Below the pieces are notes generated by a model, which saw only the letters and a list, made by a program, of their open reading frames with translations, ran no database searches and was not told where the DNA came from. Position numbers and translations under genes: made by a program. Positions 1 to 9,418 of a stretch of 64,000 nt of DNA are shown here, piece after piece. The first letter of the stretch is position 1. Each line of letters starts with the position of its first letter. Location of the stretch: contig CAWHEF010000002.1 of the NCBI GenBank assembly GCA_963828385.1, positions 806,001 through 870,000 on the forward strand. The letters run 5' to 3'. The stretch comes from Bog-756 sp963828385 (lineage in GTDB: Bacteria > Actinomycetota > Acidimicrobiia > Acidimicrobiales > RAAP-2).

Positions 1-768
1 GGAGTGCTGGCGGTGGACGACGAGGTCGTGGGGGCGGACCCAGGCTCCGCCGAGCTCGGTGATCGGACCGAGGAACCTCATCACGAACTCGCTGCTCGGA
101 TGGTCGTAGAGGTCGGCCGGTACCCCTGTCTGCTCGAGCCGGCCACCATGGATGATGGCCAGGTGGTCGGCCACCTCCATGGCCTCCTCCTGGTCATGGG
201 TGACGAGCACGGTCGTGACCGAGATCTTCTTGTGGAGCTCGCGGAGCCAGAGCCGGAGCTCGTGACGCACCTGGGCGTCGAGCGCGCCGAAGGGCTCGTC
301 CAGCAAGAGCAGCTCGGGCTCGATGGCGAGAGCCCGGGCGAGCGCCATCCTCTGGCGCTGCCCCCCGGACAGCTGCGATGGGTATCGATCGGCCAGATGA
401 TCGATCTTCACCAGATGGAGCAGCTCGTCGACCTTCTTGGCGATCTCCGGCTTGGGGCGACGCCGGACCTCCAGGCCGAATGCAACATTGCGGCGCACCG
501 TGAGGTGCCGGAACGGTGCGTAGTGCTGGAAGCAGAACCCGATTCCCCGCTGGCGGGCGGGCACGTTCGTGACGTCGACCCCGTCGATCTCGACCGTGCC
601 GGAGTCGGGCATCTCGAGCCCGGCGACGACTCGCAGCAGGGTGGACTTGCCCCCGCCGCTCGGACCGAGCAGCGCCGTCAGCGAACCGTCGTCGACGACG
701 AGGCTGACATCGTCGAGAGCAACGGCATCGCCGAATCGCTTGCTGACGGATCTGATGGTGATGGCCAT
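1..768 (-). CDS. cysA: Sulfate/thiosulfate ABC importer, ATP-binding subunit CysA (3' end cut by window edge)
   Basis: This is the ATPase that powers sulfate or thiosulfate uptake at the cytoplasmic face of the CysTW permease. The 256 visible codons show Walker A GPSGGGKST at about residues 35-43, the ABC signature LSGGQRQR, Walker B LLLLDEPFGALD and a switch-region His in VTHDQEEAME. The ATG at 768 is preceded by the Shine-Dalgarno-like AGGGAGAGG. The reading frame is open to the left edge, so the C-terminal regulatory part is missing. It is last in the operon sbp-cysT-cysW-cysA on the minus strand and overlaps the end of cysW by 91 bases, which is unusually long. Sulfate rather than another oxyanion is inferred from the paired CysT/CysW permeases and the sulfate-type binding protein. 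Confidence 0.93.
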   Translation of the reverse strand, partial: MAITIRSVSKRFGDAVALDDVSLVVDDGSLTALLGPSGGGKSTLLRVVAGLEMPDSGTVEIDGVDVTNVPARQRGIGFCFQHYAPFRHLTVRRNVAFGLEVRRRPKPEIAKKVDELLHLVKIDHLADRYPSQLSGGQRQRMALARALAIEPELLLLDEPFGALDAQVRHELRLWLRELHKKISVTTVLVTHDQEEAMEVADHLAIIHGGRLEQTGVPADLYDHPSSEFVMRFLGPITELGGAWVRPHDLVVHRQHS

Positions 769-1568
769 CGGCCTCTCCCTTCTCGTGAACTGCGGCGTCC
801 GATGACGGCGAGGACCCCGAGGGCGCCGACGGCGAGGATGACCGCCCCGGCATAGGCACCCACGACGTTCAGGTTCTCGAAGCCGTCTTGGACGAAGAGC
901 GTGAGGGTCTGGGTCCGCCCGGCGATCGCCCCCGACACGACGACCACGGCCCCGAACTCTCCAAGGACACGTGCGGTGGTCAGGGTGACGCCGTAGGAGA
1001 GGCTGCGGCGGATCGACGGGAGGGTGATCCTGAAGAAGACGGCAGGCGGTTTCGCTCCGAGGGTCGCCGCCGCCTCCTCCTGGTCGGTGCCGATCTCCTG
1101 GAGGACGGGCAGCACCTCGCGGACGACGTAGGGGAGGGCGACCACGGCGGAGGCCATCACGATGCCGGGGATCGAGAAGATCACCTCGATCCCTCGCGCA
1201 GCCAGCCAGTTGCCGAACCATCCGGTCTTCCCGTACACGAGGATGAGCGCGATGCCGACGATGACGGGAGAGATGGCGAGCGGCAGGTCGACGAAGGAGT
1301 CGAGCAGCCAGGCGCCGGGAAACCGGTGCCGGGCGAGGATGAGGGCGACGCCCACGCCGAAGGCGGTGTCGAGAGGCACGGCGATCAGCACCACGAGGAA
1401 CGTGAGCCACAGGGCGTGCAGGGCGTCGGGCGTCGTCACGGCGTCCCACGCCTGGCCCAGGCCGTGGTCGAAAGCCCGGACGAAGATCGTGCCGACCGGA
1501 AGCACGACGAGGAACACCAGGTACGCAAGGGCCAGGATCCGCAACGGCCAGCGCCAGGAGACCCTCAC
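678..1568 (-). CDS. cysW: Sulfate ABC importer permease CysW
   Basis: Inner-membrane permease subunit that pairs with CysT to form the sulfate channel. The 296-residue product has about six hydrophobic helices. It has the EAA-type cytoplasmic loop that docks the ATPase, read here as EEAAATLGAKPPAVFFRITL near residues 165-184, followed by a CysW-like GEFGAVVVVSGAIAG segment. Its ATG overlaps the cysT stop by four bases (ATGA), which implies translational coupling. The last 30 or so residues are Ser/Pro-rich, unlike the family, and are encoded inside the start of cysA. Either the overlap is genuine or a small indel near 770-800 removed an earlier stop. Confidence 0.92.
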   Translation of the reverse strand: MRVSWRWPLRILALAYLVFLVVLPVGTIFVRAFDHGLGQAWDAVTTPDALHALWLTFLVVLIAVPLDTAFGVGVALILARHRFPGAWLLDSFVDLPLAISPVIVGIALILVYGKTGWFGNWLAARGIEVIFSIPGIVMASAVVALPYVVREVLPVLQEIGTDQEEAAATLGAKPPAVFFRITLPSIRRSLSYGVTLTTARVLGEFGAVVVVSGAIAGRTQTLTLFVQDGFENLNVVGAYAGAVILAVGALGVLAVIGRRSSREGRGRWPSPSDPSASDSAMPLLSTMSASSSTTVR

Positions 1569-2506
1569 AGCGACTCACCGATGACGAACCGGCGCCGCAG
1601 CAGGCCGATGCCGAGCAGCACGAGGAGCGCCACCGCGACGAGCACGACCGAGATGGCGGCGGCTCCCGTGAGGTCGTCGCTCTGGGACAGGCTGAAGATC
1701 CACGAGGACGCCACTTCCGTCTTGAACGGAACGTTGCCCGAGATGAGCACCACGGATCCGAACTCGCCCACCGCCCTGGCGAAGGCCAGTCCGGCCCCGG
1801 CCAGCACGGCCGGCGCCAGGCTCGGCAGGATGATGCGCCGGAGCACGCCCACGGGTGAGGCGCCGAGGGACGCCGCCGACTCCTCGGTCTCCCGGTCGAG
1901 CTCGGCCAGCACCGGCTGGACGGACCGCACGCAGAAGGGAAGGGTCACGAAGGCCAGCGCCAGCAAGATGCCGAGCCTGGTGTCTGCCACGTTGACGTGG
2001 AAGGGACTGTTCGGTCCGTACAGGGCCAGCAGGGTGAGCCCGGCCACCACGGTCGGGAGGGCGAAGGGAAGGTCGATGACCCCGTTCACGATCTGCTTGC
2101 CCGGGAACTCGTCGCGCACCAGCACCCAGGCGATGACCAGGCCGGCGACGGCGTTGAAGGCGGCGACGGCGAGGGATGCGAGCAGGGTCAGCTCGAGGGC
2201 GGCCACAGCTTCGGGTTGGGTGACCGCTCCCCAGAACGCGCCGAGCCCGCTGCTGAAGGCATGGGTGACGAGTGCAGCGATCGGAAGGACGACCAGCAGG
2301 CTCAGGTAGGTGACGGCCAGACCGTTCCCGACCAGCCGGGGGACGGACCGCCGAACACCGGAGGCGCCTCTCGTCGGCACCCACCGTGCCTTCCGCTCCC
2401 GGCTCGCCCCCGCGTGGGGTTCCGGAGCCGGTATCAGCCGTGCCGCCCGACCGGCCTCGGTGATGTCAGGTGGGGCGGCGGGGTCAGCCGCTGGAAGTGG
2501 AGACAC
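1565..2506 (-). CDS. cysT: Sulfate ABC importer permease CysT
   Basis: Inner-membrane permease partner of CysW. The 313-residue product starts with a polar, Pro/Ala-rich stretch of about 55 residues, then about six membrane helices. The ATPase-docking EAA loop reads EESAASLGASPVGVLRRIIL, followed by GEFGSVVLISGNVPF, typical of CysT. The ATG at 2506 lies 23 bases inside the upstream sbp gene. The N-terminal extension is longer than usual, so a downstream start nearer the first membrane helix is possible. Gene order binding protein, T, W, A matches known sulfate import operons. Confidence 0.92.
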   Translation of the reverse strand: MSPLPAADPAAPPDITEAGRAARLIPAPEPHAGASRERKARWVPTRGASGVRRSVPRLVGNGLAVTYLSLLVVLPIAALVTHAFSSGLGAFWGAVTQPEAVAALELTLLASLAVAAFNAVAGLVIAWVLVRDEFPGKQIVNGVIDLPFALPTVVAGLTLLALYGPNSPFHVNVADTRLGILLALAFVTLPFCVRSVQPVLAELDRETEESAASLGASPVGVLRRIILPSLAPAVLAGAGLAFARAVGEFGSVVLISGNVPFKTEVASSWIFSLSQSDDLTGAAAISVVLVAVALLVLLGIGLLRRRFVIGESL

Positions 2507-3542
2507 CGAGACCCTGCTCGATCTTGGCCACGATCCCAGTGCTCGGGGTGAAGAACGCCTTGTTCACTGCGGTCCACCCCCCGAGCGAGTCGATCGTGAA
2601 CACCCTGCCAGGCTTCGGGAACTTGAACTGGGCGGCGACGCTCGGCAGCACCGGCCGGTAGCCCTGTTGGCCCCAGATCTTCTGGCCGGAAGGCGAAAGC
2701 AGGTAGGCCACGAACGCCTTGGCCGCCACCGGATTGGCTGCGTTGGCGGACACGGCGATCGGGTTCTGGATGAGGATCGTCTGCGGCGGGGTGACGATCG
2801 AGATGTTCTCGCCCTTGTGCTGGGCGTAAAGGGCGTCGTCCTCGTAGTCGAGCAGGACGTCGCCCTCACCGGAGGTGAAGGTCTGGAGAGCGTTGCTGGC
2901 GCTGCTCGGCTGCGCCACCGTGTGCTGGAGGAGCTGAGTCAGATAGGCCGTGGCCTGGGTCTTGGACTTGCCCTGGGCCAGCTGGGCGCCGTAGGCGGCC
3001 ATCAGGTTCCACTTGGCGCTGCCCGAGCTGAACGGGTTGGGGGTGATGACCTTCACCCCGCTCTTCACCAGACTGGCCCAGTTGGTGATGTGCTTCGGGT
3101 TGCCCTTGCGCACGATGAAGGACACGATCGAGTTGGTGACGATCCCCTTGGTGGGGCCGCTGTCCCACGTGGGGGAGACGATGCCCGCTTTCACCAGCTT
3201 GTCCATGTCCGGGGCCAGCGAGAAGTTGACGACGTCGGCGGGCAGCCCGTTCACCACCGACGTGGCCTGGGAGCCCGACGCCCCGTAGGACTGGGAGAAG
3301 GTCACCGCCCGTCCGGCGGAGGTGGCGTTGAAGGCGGTGATGAGGGCGGCGTAGGCGGGCTTGGGCGTGGAGTAGGCCACCAGGGCGACACTGCCGCTCG
3401 GGGCCGCCCCGGCAACGACGGGAAAGGCAGCCCCGACGAACAGCGAGGCCAGGACGGCCAGCGTGGTGATGGGTACCCACCGACGGGGGGAGCGGATACG
3501 TGGTCCAAGAAGGGGTGTTCTCACGGGCCCTATTTCGGACAT
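2484..3542 (-). CDS. Sulfate-binding extracellular protein (Sbp/CysP family)
   Basis: Solute-binding protein that captures sulfate or thiosulfate outside the cell and hands it to CysTW. The N-terminus has positive residues, a hydrophobic core (TTLAVLASLFVGAAFPVVAG) and an Ala-rich cleavage region, so it is exported. No lipobox Cys is visible. Family features include SYGASGSQATSVVNGLPADV near residues 85-105 and NPFSSGSAKWNLMAAYG in the middle. Two starts are possible: ATG at 3542 and GTG at 3524. The GTG has AGGG placed seven bases upstream and still leaves a full signal peptide, so I favour it slightly. Upstream DNA is AT-richer than the surroundings and has three direct TAGG repeats (about 3567-3584); the operon promoter presumably lies there. 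Confidence 0.9.
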   Translation of the reverse strand: MSEIGPVRTPLLGPRIRSPRRWVPITTLAVLASLFVGAAFPVVAGAAPSGSVALVAYSTPKPAYAALITAFNATSAGRAVTFSQSYGASGSQATSVVNGLPADVVNFSLAPDMDKLVKAGIVSPTWDSGPTKGIVTNSIVSFIVRKGNPKHITNWASLVKSGVKVITPNPFSSGSAKWNLMAAYGAQLAQGKSKTQATAYLTQLLQHTVAQPSSASNALQTFTSGEGDVLLDYEDDALYAQHKGENISIVTPPQTILIQNPIAVSANAANPVAAKAFVAYLLSPSGQKIWGQQGYRPVLPSVAAQFKFPKPGRVFTIDSLGGWTAVNKAFFTPSTGIVAKIEQGLGVSTSSG

Positions 3543-3630
3543 ATCCGGTCTTGTATGTCAAATCAGTAGGAAAACTAGGATTAGGCGAAGGGTGGACCGT
3601 CCCCGGGTGGTAGCCCCCTTCTGTGCGGGC

Positions 3631-4491
3631 CTACTTGAGCAGGCGCGACAGCCTCCGGTCGGCCAGGACGCGACCACCGGTCTGGCACGTGGGGCAGTAC
3701 TGAAGCGACTTGGAGGCGAACGAGACCTGACGCACGGTGTCGCCACAGACGGGGCACGCCTCGCCGGTGCGACCGTGGACCGCCATGGCCTGCTTCTTCT
3801 CGCCCTTGAGCTTGGCGATGGGCGTCGACGATGACCGATCGACGGCAGCGCCGAGCACGCCGACGATGGCCTCGTAGAGGCGCACGACCTCCCCAGTATC
3901 GAGGGTGTCGGCCTTCTTGAACGGCGAAAGGCGGGCCCGGTGCAGTGCCTCGTCCGAATAGGCGTTGCCCACCCCGGCGATGGCCGACTGCGTCGTGAGC
4001 GCGGTCTTGACCGTCGATCTCGTCGAGCGGACGAGTTCCTCCAGCCGGTCCACGGTGAAGGCGGGATCCAGTGGGTCGACACCCAGGGCCGCCAACGGCT
4101 CAACGTCGTCGAGGTGGCGGACCACCCAGAGCGCGACTCGCTTCTCCGTGCCCATCTCGGTCACATCGAATCCGCTCCCACCGTCGAGGACGACGCGCAA
4201 GGCGATAGGGCTACGGCCCGGCGCCAGCGCCGTCTTCGGCACGGTGTCGTGCCAGCGGACCCATCCGCCACGGGCCAGATGGCCGACCAGCCACAGGCCC
4301 CCTGTGTCGAGGCAGAGGAACTTCCCTCGACGGGTCGCGCCGGCGACGGTGCGGGAGACCAGGTCGTCGAGCGGAGGGTCGACGGTCTTCAGGGCCGAGA
4401 ACGAGGCGAGCGTGACCCGTTCGATCCGGCGACCCGCCATGACCCGGTCGAGGCCGGCGGCGAGGGCCTGGACCTCGGGCAGTTCGGGCAT
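3631..4491 (-). CDS. Fpg/Nei-family DNA glycosylase (formamidopyrimidine-DNA glycosylase type)
   Basis: Base-excision repair enzyme that removes oxidised bases and nicks the abasic site. It starts MPELPEV, which after Met removal exposes the catalytic Pro and the Glu next to it. The family Lys lies in TRRGKF near residue 57. The helix-two-turn-helix reads AIAGVGNAYSDEAL. The C-terminus carries a zinc finger of form CPVC-16 residues-CPTC. The product is 286 residues, close to family length. An in-frame ATG exists 108 bases upstream, but only the 4491 start places Pro at position 2. It is transcribed away from ileS. Fpg and Nei cannot be separated with certainty by eye, so no gene symbol is given. 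Confidence 0.9.
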   Translation of the reverse strand: MPELPEVQALAAGLDRVMAGRRIERVTLASFSALKTVDPPLDDLVSRTVAGATRRGKFLCLDTGGLWLVGHLARGGWVRWHDTVPKTALAPGRSPIALRVVLDGGSGFDVTEMGTEKRVALWVVRHLDDVEPLAALGVDPLDPAFTVDRLEELVRSTRSTVKTALTTQSAIAGVGNAYSDEALHRARLSPFKKADTLDTGEVVRLYEAIVGVLGAAVDRSSSTPIAKLKGEKKQAMAVHGRTGEACPVCGDTVRQVSFASKSLQYCPTCQTGGRVLADRRLSRLLK

Positions 4492-4649
4492 CCGGCCATT
4501 GTGGACGTTCTCCGACCGTAGAATCACATCTGCATCCACACCAGGGCGATCATCCTCCGGCGGTGCCGGGGCCTCAGGGTGCGCGCCCACCCATCCCACC
4601 CCTCGCCCTCGTACCCATCCCCACCAGCTGATCCGAAAGGACGTGTTCG

Positions 4650-7600
4650 TTGTTCCGCCCGGTACCGGCCACGCCCGACTTCAGCGCCCTCGAGACCGAG
4701 GAGCTGGACCGCTGGGCGAAGCACCGCGTCTTCGAACGGTCGATCGAGCTGCGATCGGACGCCGAGCCCTGGGTGTTCTACGAAGGTCCCCCGACCGCCA
4801 ACGGCCGGCCGGGGCTCCACCATGTCTGGGCCCGCGTGTACAAGGACCTGTTCTGTCGGTACAAGACCATGCGCGGCTTCGCCGTTCCCCGCCGGGCCGG
4901 ATGGGACACCCACGGGCTGCCCGTGGAGGTCGAGGTCGAGAAGCAGCTCGGCATCAGCGCCAAACGCCAGATCGAAGAAGAGGTGGGCATCGCCGAGTTC
5001 ACCCGTCTCTGCCGCGAGTCGGTCCGCAACTACGTCGACGAGTGGAAGTCGCTCACCGGCCGGATCGGCTACTGGATCGAAATCGACGACGCCTACTGGA
5101 CCTTCGCCCCCAGCTTCATCGAATCGGTGTGGACGAACCTGAAGGGCCTCTGGGACCAGGGGCTCCTCTACGAGGACATCAAGGTGGTCCCCTACTGCCC
5201 TCGCTGCGGGACGGCCCTGTCCAGCCATGAGCTCGGGCAGCCCGACGTCTACCAGGACGTGGTCGACGAGTCGGCCTACGTTCGCCTGCCGCTGAGCGAC
5301 GAGGGGGAGACGGCGGGGAGGCTCCGGGCGACCTTGGGCAGGGACACCCTTTCCGGGCTCGCTCTCGTGGTCTGGACCACCACTCCGTGGACGCTCGTCT
5401 CGAACACGGGGGCAGCCGTCCGCCCCGAGCTCACCTACGCCGTCGTGGACGACTTGATCGTTGCCGCCGATCTGGTGGCCGCGGTCCTGGGCGAGGATGC
5501 CGGCGTCGGCGTCACGGTGGGCGGCAACGAGCTGGTGGGGCTCTCGTACACCCGGCCGTTCGACGACGTCGCTCCCCGGGCTGACAGCGTCGGGCAGACG
5601 GGTTGGGTCGTCGTGTCCGGTGACTTCGTCGAGGCGGGCGAGGGGACGGGGATCGTGCACCTGGCCCCCGCATTCGGGGAGGTAGACCGCGAGGTGGGCC
5701 GCGAGAACGACCTCTACACGCTCAACCCGGTCGGCCCCGACGGCTGCTTCACGGCCGCCGTGCCCTGGCTCGCCGACCAACCGGTGCGCGACACCAACAC
5801 CGAGATCAACGATCGACTGGAGTCGGCCGGCCTGCTCCTTCGCCGCCAGCCCTACCGCCACTCCTACCCGCACTGCTGGCGGTGCGGAACCGCCCTCGTC
5901 TACTGGGGAAAGCCCAGCTGGTACGTGCGCACCTCGGAGCGCAAGGCCGACCTCGTCGACCAGAACCGGACCATCGGCTGGCGACCGGCCCACATCCGGG
6001 ACGGACGGATGGGGGAGTGGCTGGCGAACAACGTCGACTGGGCGCTCTCCCGCGACCGGTTCTGGGGGACCCCCCTCCCGATCTGGCGGTGCTCCGCCGG
6101 CCACCAGGTCTGCGTGGGCTCGCTGTCCGAGCTCTCCGAGCTCGCCGGCCGCGACCTGGCCGGCATCGATCCGCACCGTCCCGAGATCGACGAGGTGGTG
6201 GTGGGCTGCGTCGAGTGCGGCTCCGACGGCCCGGAAGGTTCCGCGATGAGGAGGGTGGAGCCGGTCATCGACGCCTGGTTCGACTCGGGGTCGATGCCCA
6301 CCGGGCAGTGGGGCTACCCGGTGGCCGAGGGCTCGGCCGAACGGTTCGTCTATCCGGCCGACTTCATCTGCGAGGCCATCGACCAGACACGCGGCTGGTT
6401 CTACTCGCTTCTGGCCGTCAACACGCTGGTGCTGGGGTCCTCCCCCTATCGCAACGTGTTGTGTCTCGGCCACATCGTCGACGCCGACGGCCGCAAGATG
6501 TCCAAGAGCCTCGGAAACATCATCGACCCCTGGGAGATCCTCTCCACGCGGGGGGCGGACCCGCTGCGGTGGTGGATGTTCGCCCAGGGCTCACCCTGGA
6601 CCCCGACCAGGGTCAGCTTCGAGGCCATCGACGCCGCCTTCCGCGACACGTTGATGACGCTGTGGAACACGTGGTCGTTCTTCGTCACCTACGCCACGCT
6701 CAACGGGTTCGACCCCGGCAACCCGGCGTGCCCGCCTGCCGACGGCCGCCCGATGCTCGACCGGTGGTTGTTGTCGCGCCTGGCGACGACGATCGACGCC
6801 GTCACCTCGGCACTCGACGGCTACGAGCCCTATCCGGCCGCCACCGCCATCGCCCAACTCGTCGACGACACGTCGAACTGGTACGTGCGGCGCAATCGCC
6901 GGCGGTTCTGGCGCACGGACCCCGACGCCGACCCTGTCGACGCACTCGCCGCCCAGGCCACCCTCCACCAGGCCCTGGTCACCGTCTCCCTCTTGCTCGC
7001 CCCCTTCTGTCCGTTCCTGGCCGACAGGATGTGGCGCGACCTGACCGGGGCCGACGAGCCGGGGTCGGTCCACCTGGCCGACTGGCCCGAGCCCGAATCC
7101 GGCGCTGCCGACGTCCAGCTGGATGCGAGCATGGCCGTGGCCCGGAGGCTGGCATCGCTCGGTCGGGCCGCCCGGTCCGAGGCCGGCGTGAAGGTCCGCC
7201 AGCCACTGGCCCGGGCCCTGGTGCACCTGCCCGACGGGGGGCCGCTCCCGCCCCCGGGGGTGGTCGAGGACGAGCTGAACGTGGATCGGGTCGAGATCAC
7301 CGACGAGCTCGGTGATGTGCTGGCCTACGAGCTCGTGCCCAATTACAAGGTACTGGGGCCGAGGCTCGGGCCCAGGGTCCAGCAGCTGCGCTCGGCCATG
7401 GGTGCGGTGGACGCAACGAGGGCCGCCGCCGATCTCGGCGCCGGGCGTCCCGTGGAAGTCGATCTTCCCGACGGCCGGGTCGAGCTCGCTGCCGACGAGG
7501 TCGAGCTTCGGGTGAGGGCGCAGCCCGGCTTCGCCGTGTCGCGCGACGGAGGTGAGGTCGTGGCCCTCGACCTGAGCCTGGACGACGACCTTCGGCACCG

Positions 7601-7856
7601 CGGCGTGGCCCGCGAGGTCATCCGCCACGTCCAGGACCTGCGAAAGGCGAGCGGCCTCGAGGTGTCCGACTGGGTCCACCTCCACCTGGTGGGCTTGGAC
7701 CTCCCGGCCGCCCTGCTCGAGGAGATCGGACGCGAGGTCCTGGCCACATCGGTGAAGACGACGGCGCCCGCCGACCCACGAGGGGGCACCGCCATCGACC
7801 TCGACGACGGCTGCGGCGGTCGGATGGCGGTGACGGTGTGGGTGACCAAGGCGTGA
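4650..7856 (+). CDS. ileS: Isoleucyl-tRNA synthetase (type II, eukaryote-like)
   Basis: Charges tRNA-Ile with isoleucine. The 1068-residue product is class Ia. The HIGH-equivalent motif is GPPTANGRPGLHH at about residues 47-59 and the KMSKS motif is GRKMSKSLGN near residue 615. Both a CxxC pair (CPRCGTALSSHELGQPDVYQ) and the editing domain are present. The PTANGxPGxHH form and the length above 1000 fit the type II enzymes found in many actinobacteria and eukaryotes, which are usually insensitive to mupirocin. The start is TTG at 4650 with GAAAGGA about eight bases upstream; no ATG or GTG lies in frame nearby. The 160-base gap to the divergent fpg contains no T-box consensus that I can see. 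Confidence 0.95.
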   Translation: MFRPVPATPDFSALETEELDRWAKHRVFERSIELRSDAEPWVFYEGPPTANGRPGLHHVWARVYKDLFCRYKTMRGFAVPRRAGWDTHGLPVEVEVEKQLGISAKRQIEEEVGIAEFTRLCRESVRNYVDEWKSLTGRIGYWIEIDDAYWTFAPSFIESVWTNLKGLWDQGLLYEDIKVVPYCPRCGTALSSHELGQPDVYQDVVDESAYVRLPLSDEGETAGRLRATLGRDTLSGLALVVWTTTPWTLVSNTGAAVRPELTYAVVDDLIVAADLVAAVLGEDAGVGVTVGGNELVGLSYTRPFDDVAPRADSVGQTGWVVVSGDFVEAGEGTGIVHLAPAFGEVDREVGRENDLYTLNPVGPDGCFTAAVPWLADQPVRDTNTEINDRLESAGLLLRRQPYRHSYPHCWRCGTALVYWGKPSWYVRTSERKADLVDQNRTIGWRPAHIRDGRMGEWLANNVDWALSRDRFWGTPLPIWRCSAGHQVCVGSLSELSELAGRDLAGIDPHRPEIDEVVVGCVECGSDGPEGSAMRRVEPVIDAWFDSGSMPTGQWGYPVAEGSAERFVYPADFICEAIDQTRGWFYSLLAVNTLVLGSSPYRNVLCLGHIVDADGRKMSKSLGNIIDPWEILSTRGADPLRWWMFAQGSPWTPTRVSFEAIDAAFRDTLMTLWNTWSFFVTYATLNGFDPGNPACPPADGRPMLDRWLLSRLATTIDAVTSALDGYEPYPAATAIAQLVDDTSNWYVRRNRRRFWRTDPDADPVDALAAQATLHQALVTVSLLLAPFCPFLADRMWRDLTGADEPGSVHLADWPEPESGAADVQLDASMAVARRLASLGRAARSEAGVKVRQPLARALVHLPDGGPLPPPGVVEDELNVDRVEITDELGDVLAYELVPNYKVLGPRLGPRVQQLRSAMGAVDATRAAADLGAGRPVEVDLPDGRVELAADEVELRVRAQPGFAVSRDGGEVVALDLSLDDDLRHRGVAREVIRHVQDLRKASGLEVSDWVHLHLVGLDLPAALLEEIGREVLATSVKTTAPADPRGGTAIDLDDGCGGRMAVTVWVTKA

Positions 7857-9418
7857 CGGGCCGGGCGGGGGCCGAGGACCAGGGCGAGCACGTCCTCGCC
7901 GTCGACCTCGGCACCGGCGGCCCCAAGGTGGCCGTCGTCACTGCCGCCGGGCGGATCGTCGCCCATGCCACCGAGCCGGTCCGTCTCCATCTTCTCGACG
8001 GGGGCGGTGCCGAACAGGACCCCGTCGAGTGGTGGCGGGCGATCACGACGGCGGCGCGTCGGGCGATCGCCGAGGCAGCCGTGGACGCCCGGTCCTTCAT
8101 CGGCGTGGGTTGTACGGCGCAGTGGTCGGGCACGGTGGCGGTGGGAGGAAACGGTGAACCGCTCATGCGAGCGGTGATCTGGATGGACTCGCGGGGCAAC
8201 AAGGCCATCCGAAACGTGGCCGGCGCGGCGGTGAACGTCATGGGGTACGACCCCCGCAAACTCCTCCGGTGGGTCCAGGTGACCGGAGGGGCGCCCGGAC
8301 TGTCGGGCAAGGACCCCGTCGCCCACATCCTCTTCATCAGGGACGAGCTTCCCGACGTCTACCGGAACACCGACGTCTTCCTCGAGCCCGTCGACTATCT
8401 CAACTTCCGCCTGACGGGAAAGTCATCCGCATCCTTCGACTCCATCGCCGCCCACTGGGTGACCGACAACCGGACTATCGATGACGTCCACTACGACGAC
8501 CGGCTGCTCGAGATGACCGGCCTGGAGCGAACCAAGCTGCCCGATCTCGTCCCGCCGGGTTCGACCGTCGGGACCGTGACCCGAGAGGCGGCCGGGGAGC
8601 TCGGCCTCCCGCCCGGGCTCCCCGTAGTCACCGGATCGGGCGATGTCCACTCGGCCGTGTTCGGCTCAGGTGCCGTTGCCGACTTCGCCGCCCACCTCTA
8701 CATCGGAACCTCGTCGTGGATCTCGGGTCATGTCCCCTTCAAAAAGACGGCGCCCACGAGCAACGTCGCCTCAATTCCGGCCGCACTTGCCGGCCGGTAC
8801 CTGATCGCCGACGAGCACGAGACAGCAGGAGCCTGTCTCACGTTCCTCCGTGACAACATGGGCATCGTCTCGACATTCGACGAGATGAATGCCCTCGTCG
8901 ACTCGGTGCCTGCCGGCAGCGGGCGGGTCCTGTTCACCCCGTGGCTGAACGGCGAGCGCTCGCCCGTTGACGACCACACCGTCCGCGGCGGCTTCCACAA
9001 CCTCTCCCTCGCCACCACGCGGGCCCAGTTGGTGAGGGCCGTCTACGAAGGGGTGGCGTACAATTCGCGCTGGCTGTTCCAGGCGGTCGAGAAGTTCGCC
9101 GGTCGGACGATCCCGTCGTTGGCGTTCATCGGCGGGGGGGCCAACTCGGACCAGTGGGCCCAGATCCACGCCGACGTGGTGGGCCGGCCTATCCGGCAGG
9201 TGGCAGAACCGATGCTGGCCAACGTGCGAGGTGCGGGGCTCTGTACCCTCCTCGCCCTCGACCGGATCTCCGTGGCCAACATCCCCCAGATGGTGACCGT
9301 GGCCAGGACCTACGAACCCGATCCCTCGACCGCTCCGGAGTACGACCTGCTGTTCGACGAGTTCGTCACCCTCTACAAGCAGACCAAGGGGATCTTCAAG
9401 CGGTTGAACCGGTTCTGA
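7853..9418 (+). CDS. FGGY-family carbohydrate kinase (xylulokinase-like)
   Basis: Predicted ATP-dependent sugar or polyol kinase. The N-terminal ribonuclease-H-like fold begins with the phosphate-binding DLGTGGPKVAVV, followed by WMDSRGNKAIR and the second-domain phosphate motif GTSSWISGH. AFIGGGANSDQWAQIHADV matches the adenosine motif of FGGY kinases. GTG at 7853 overlaps the ileS stop as GTGA and is preferred over an in-frame GTG at 7838. The product is 521 residues, normal for the family. The substrate is not clear: the nearest family look is xylulokinase, but there is no pentose isomerase or transporter beside it. Its 3' end overlaps the convergent tetR by 23 bases. Confidence 0.85.
   Translation: MTGRAGAEDQGEHVLAVDLGTGGPKVAVVTAAGRIVAHATEPVRLHLLDGGGAEQDPVEWWRAITTAARRAIAEAAVDARSFIGVGCTAQWSGTVAVGGNGEPLMRAVIWMDSRGNKAIRNVAGAAVNVMGYDPRKLLRWVQVTGGAPGLSGKDPVAHILFIRDELPDVYRNTDVFLEPVDYLNFRLTGKSSASFDSIAAHWVTDNRTIDDVHYDDRLLEMTGLERTKLPDLVPPGSTVGTVTREAAGELGLPPGLPVVTGSGDVHSAVFGSGAVADFAAHLYIGTSSWISGHVPFKKTAPTSNVASIPAALAGRYLIADEHETAGACLTFLRDNMGIVSTFDEMNALVDSVPAGSGRVLFTPWLNGERSPVDDHTVRGGFHNLSLATTRAQLVRAVYEGVAYNSRWLFQAVEKFAGRTIPSLAFIGGGANSDQWAQIHADVVGRPIRQVAEPMLANVRGAGLCTLLALDRISVANIPQMVTVARTYEPDPSTAPEYDLLFDEFVTLYKQTKGIFKRLNRF

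Noticed and set aside
4492..4649. T-box riboswitch before ileS
   Set aside because: Actinobacterial ileS genes often have one, but no T-box consensus or terminator/sequestrator pair is visible in this 158-base gap.
4524..6473. 649-codon minus-strand ORF opposite ileS
   Set aside because: It is antisense to an intact, motif-complete IleRS and shows only Gly/Arg/Pro-rich sequence with no family pattern, as expected for a shadow in high-GC DNA.
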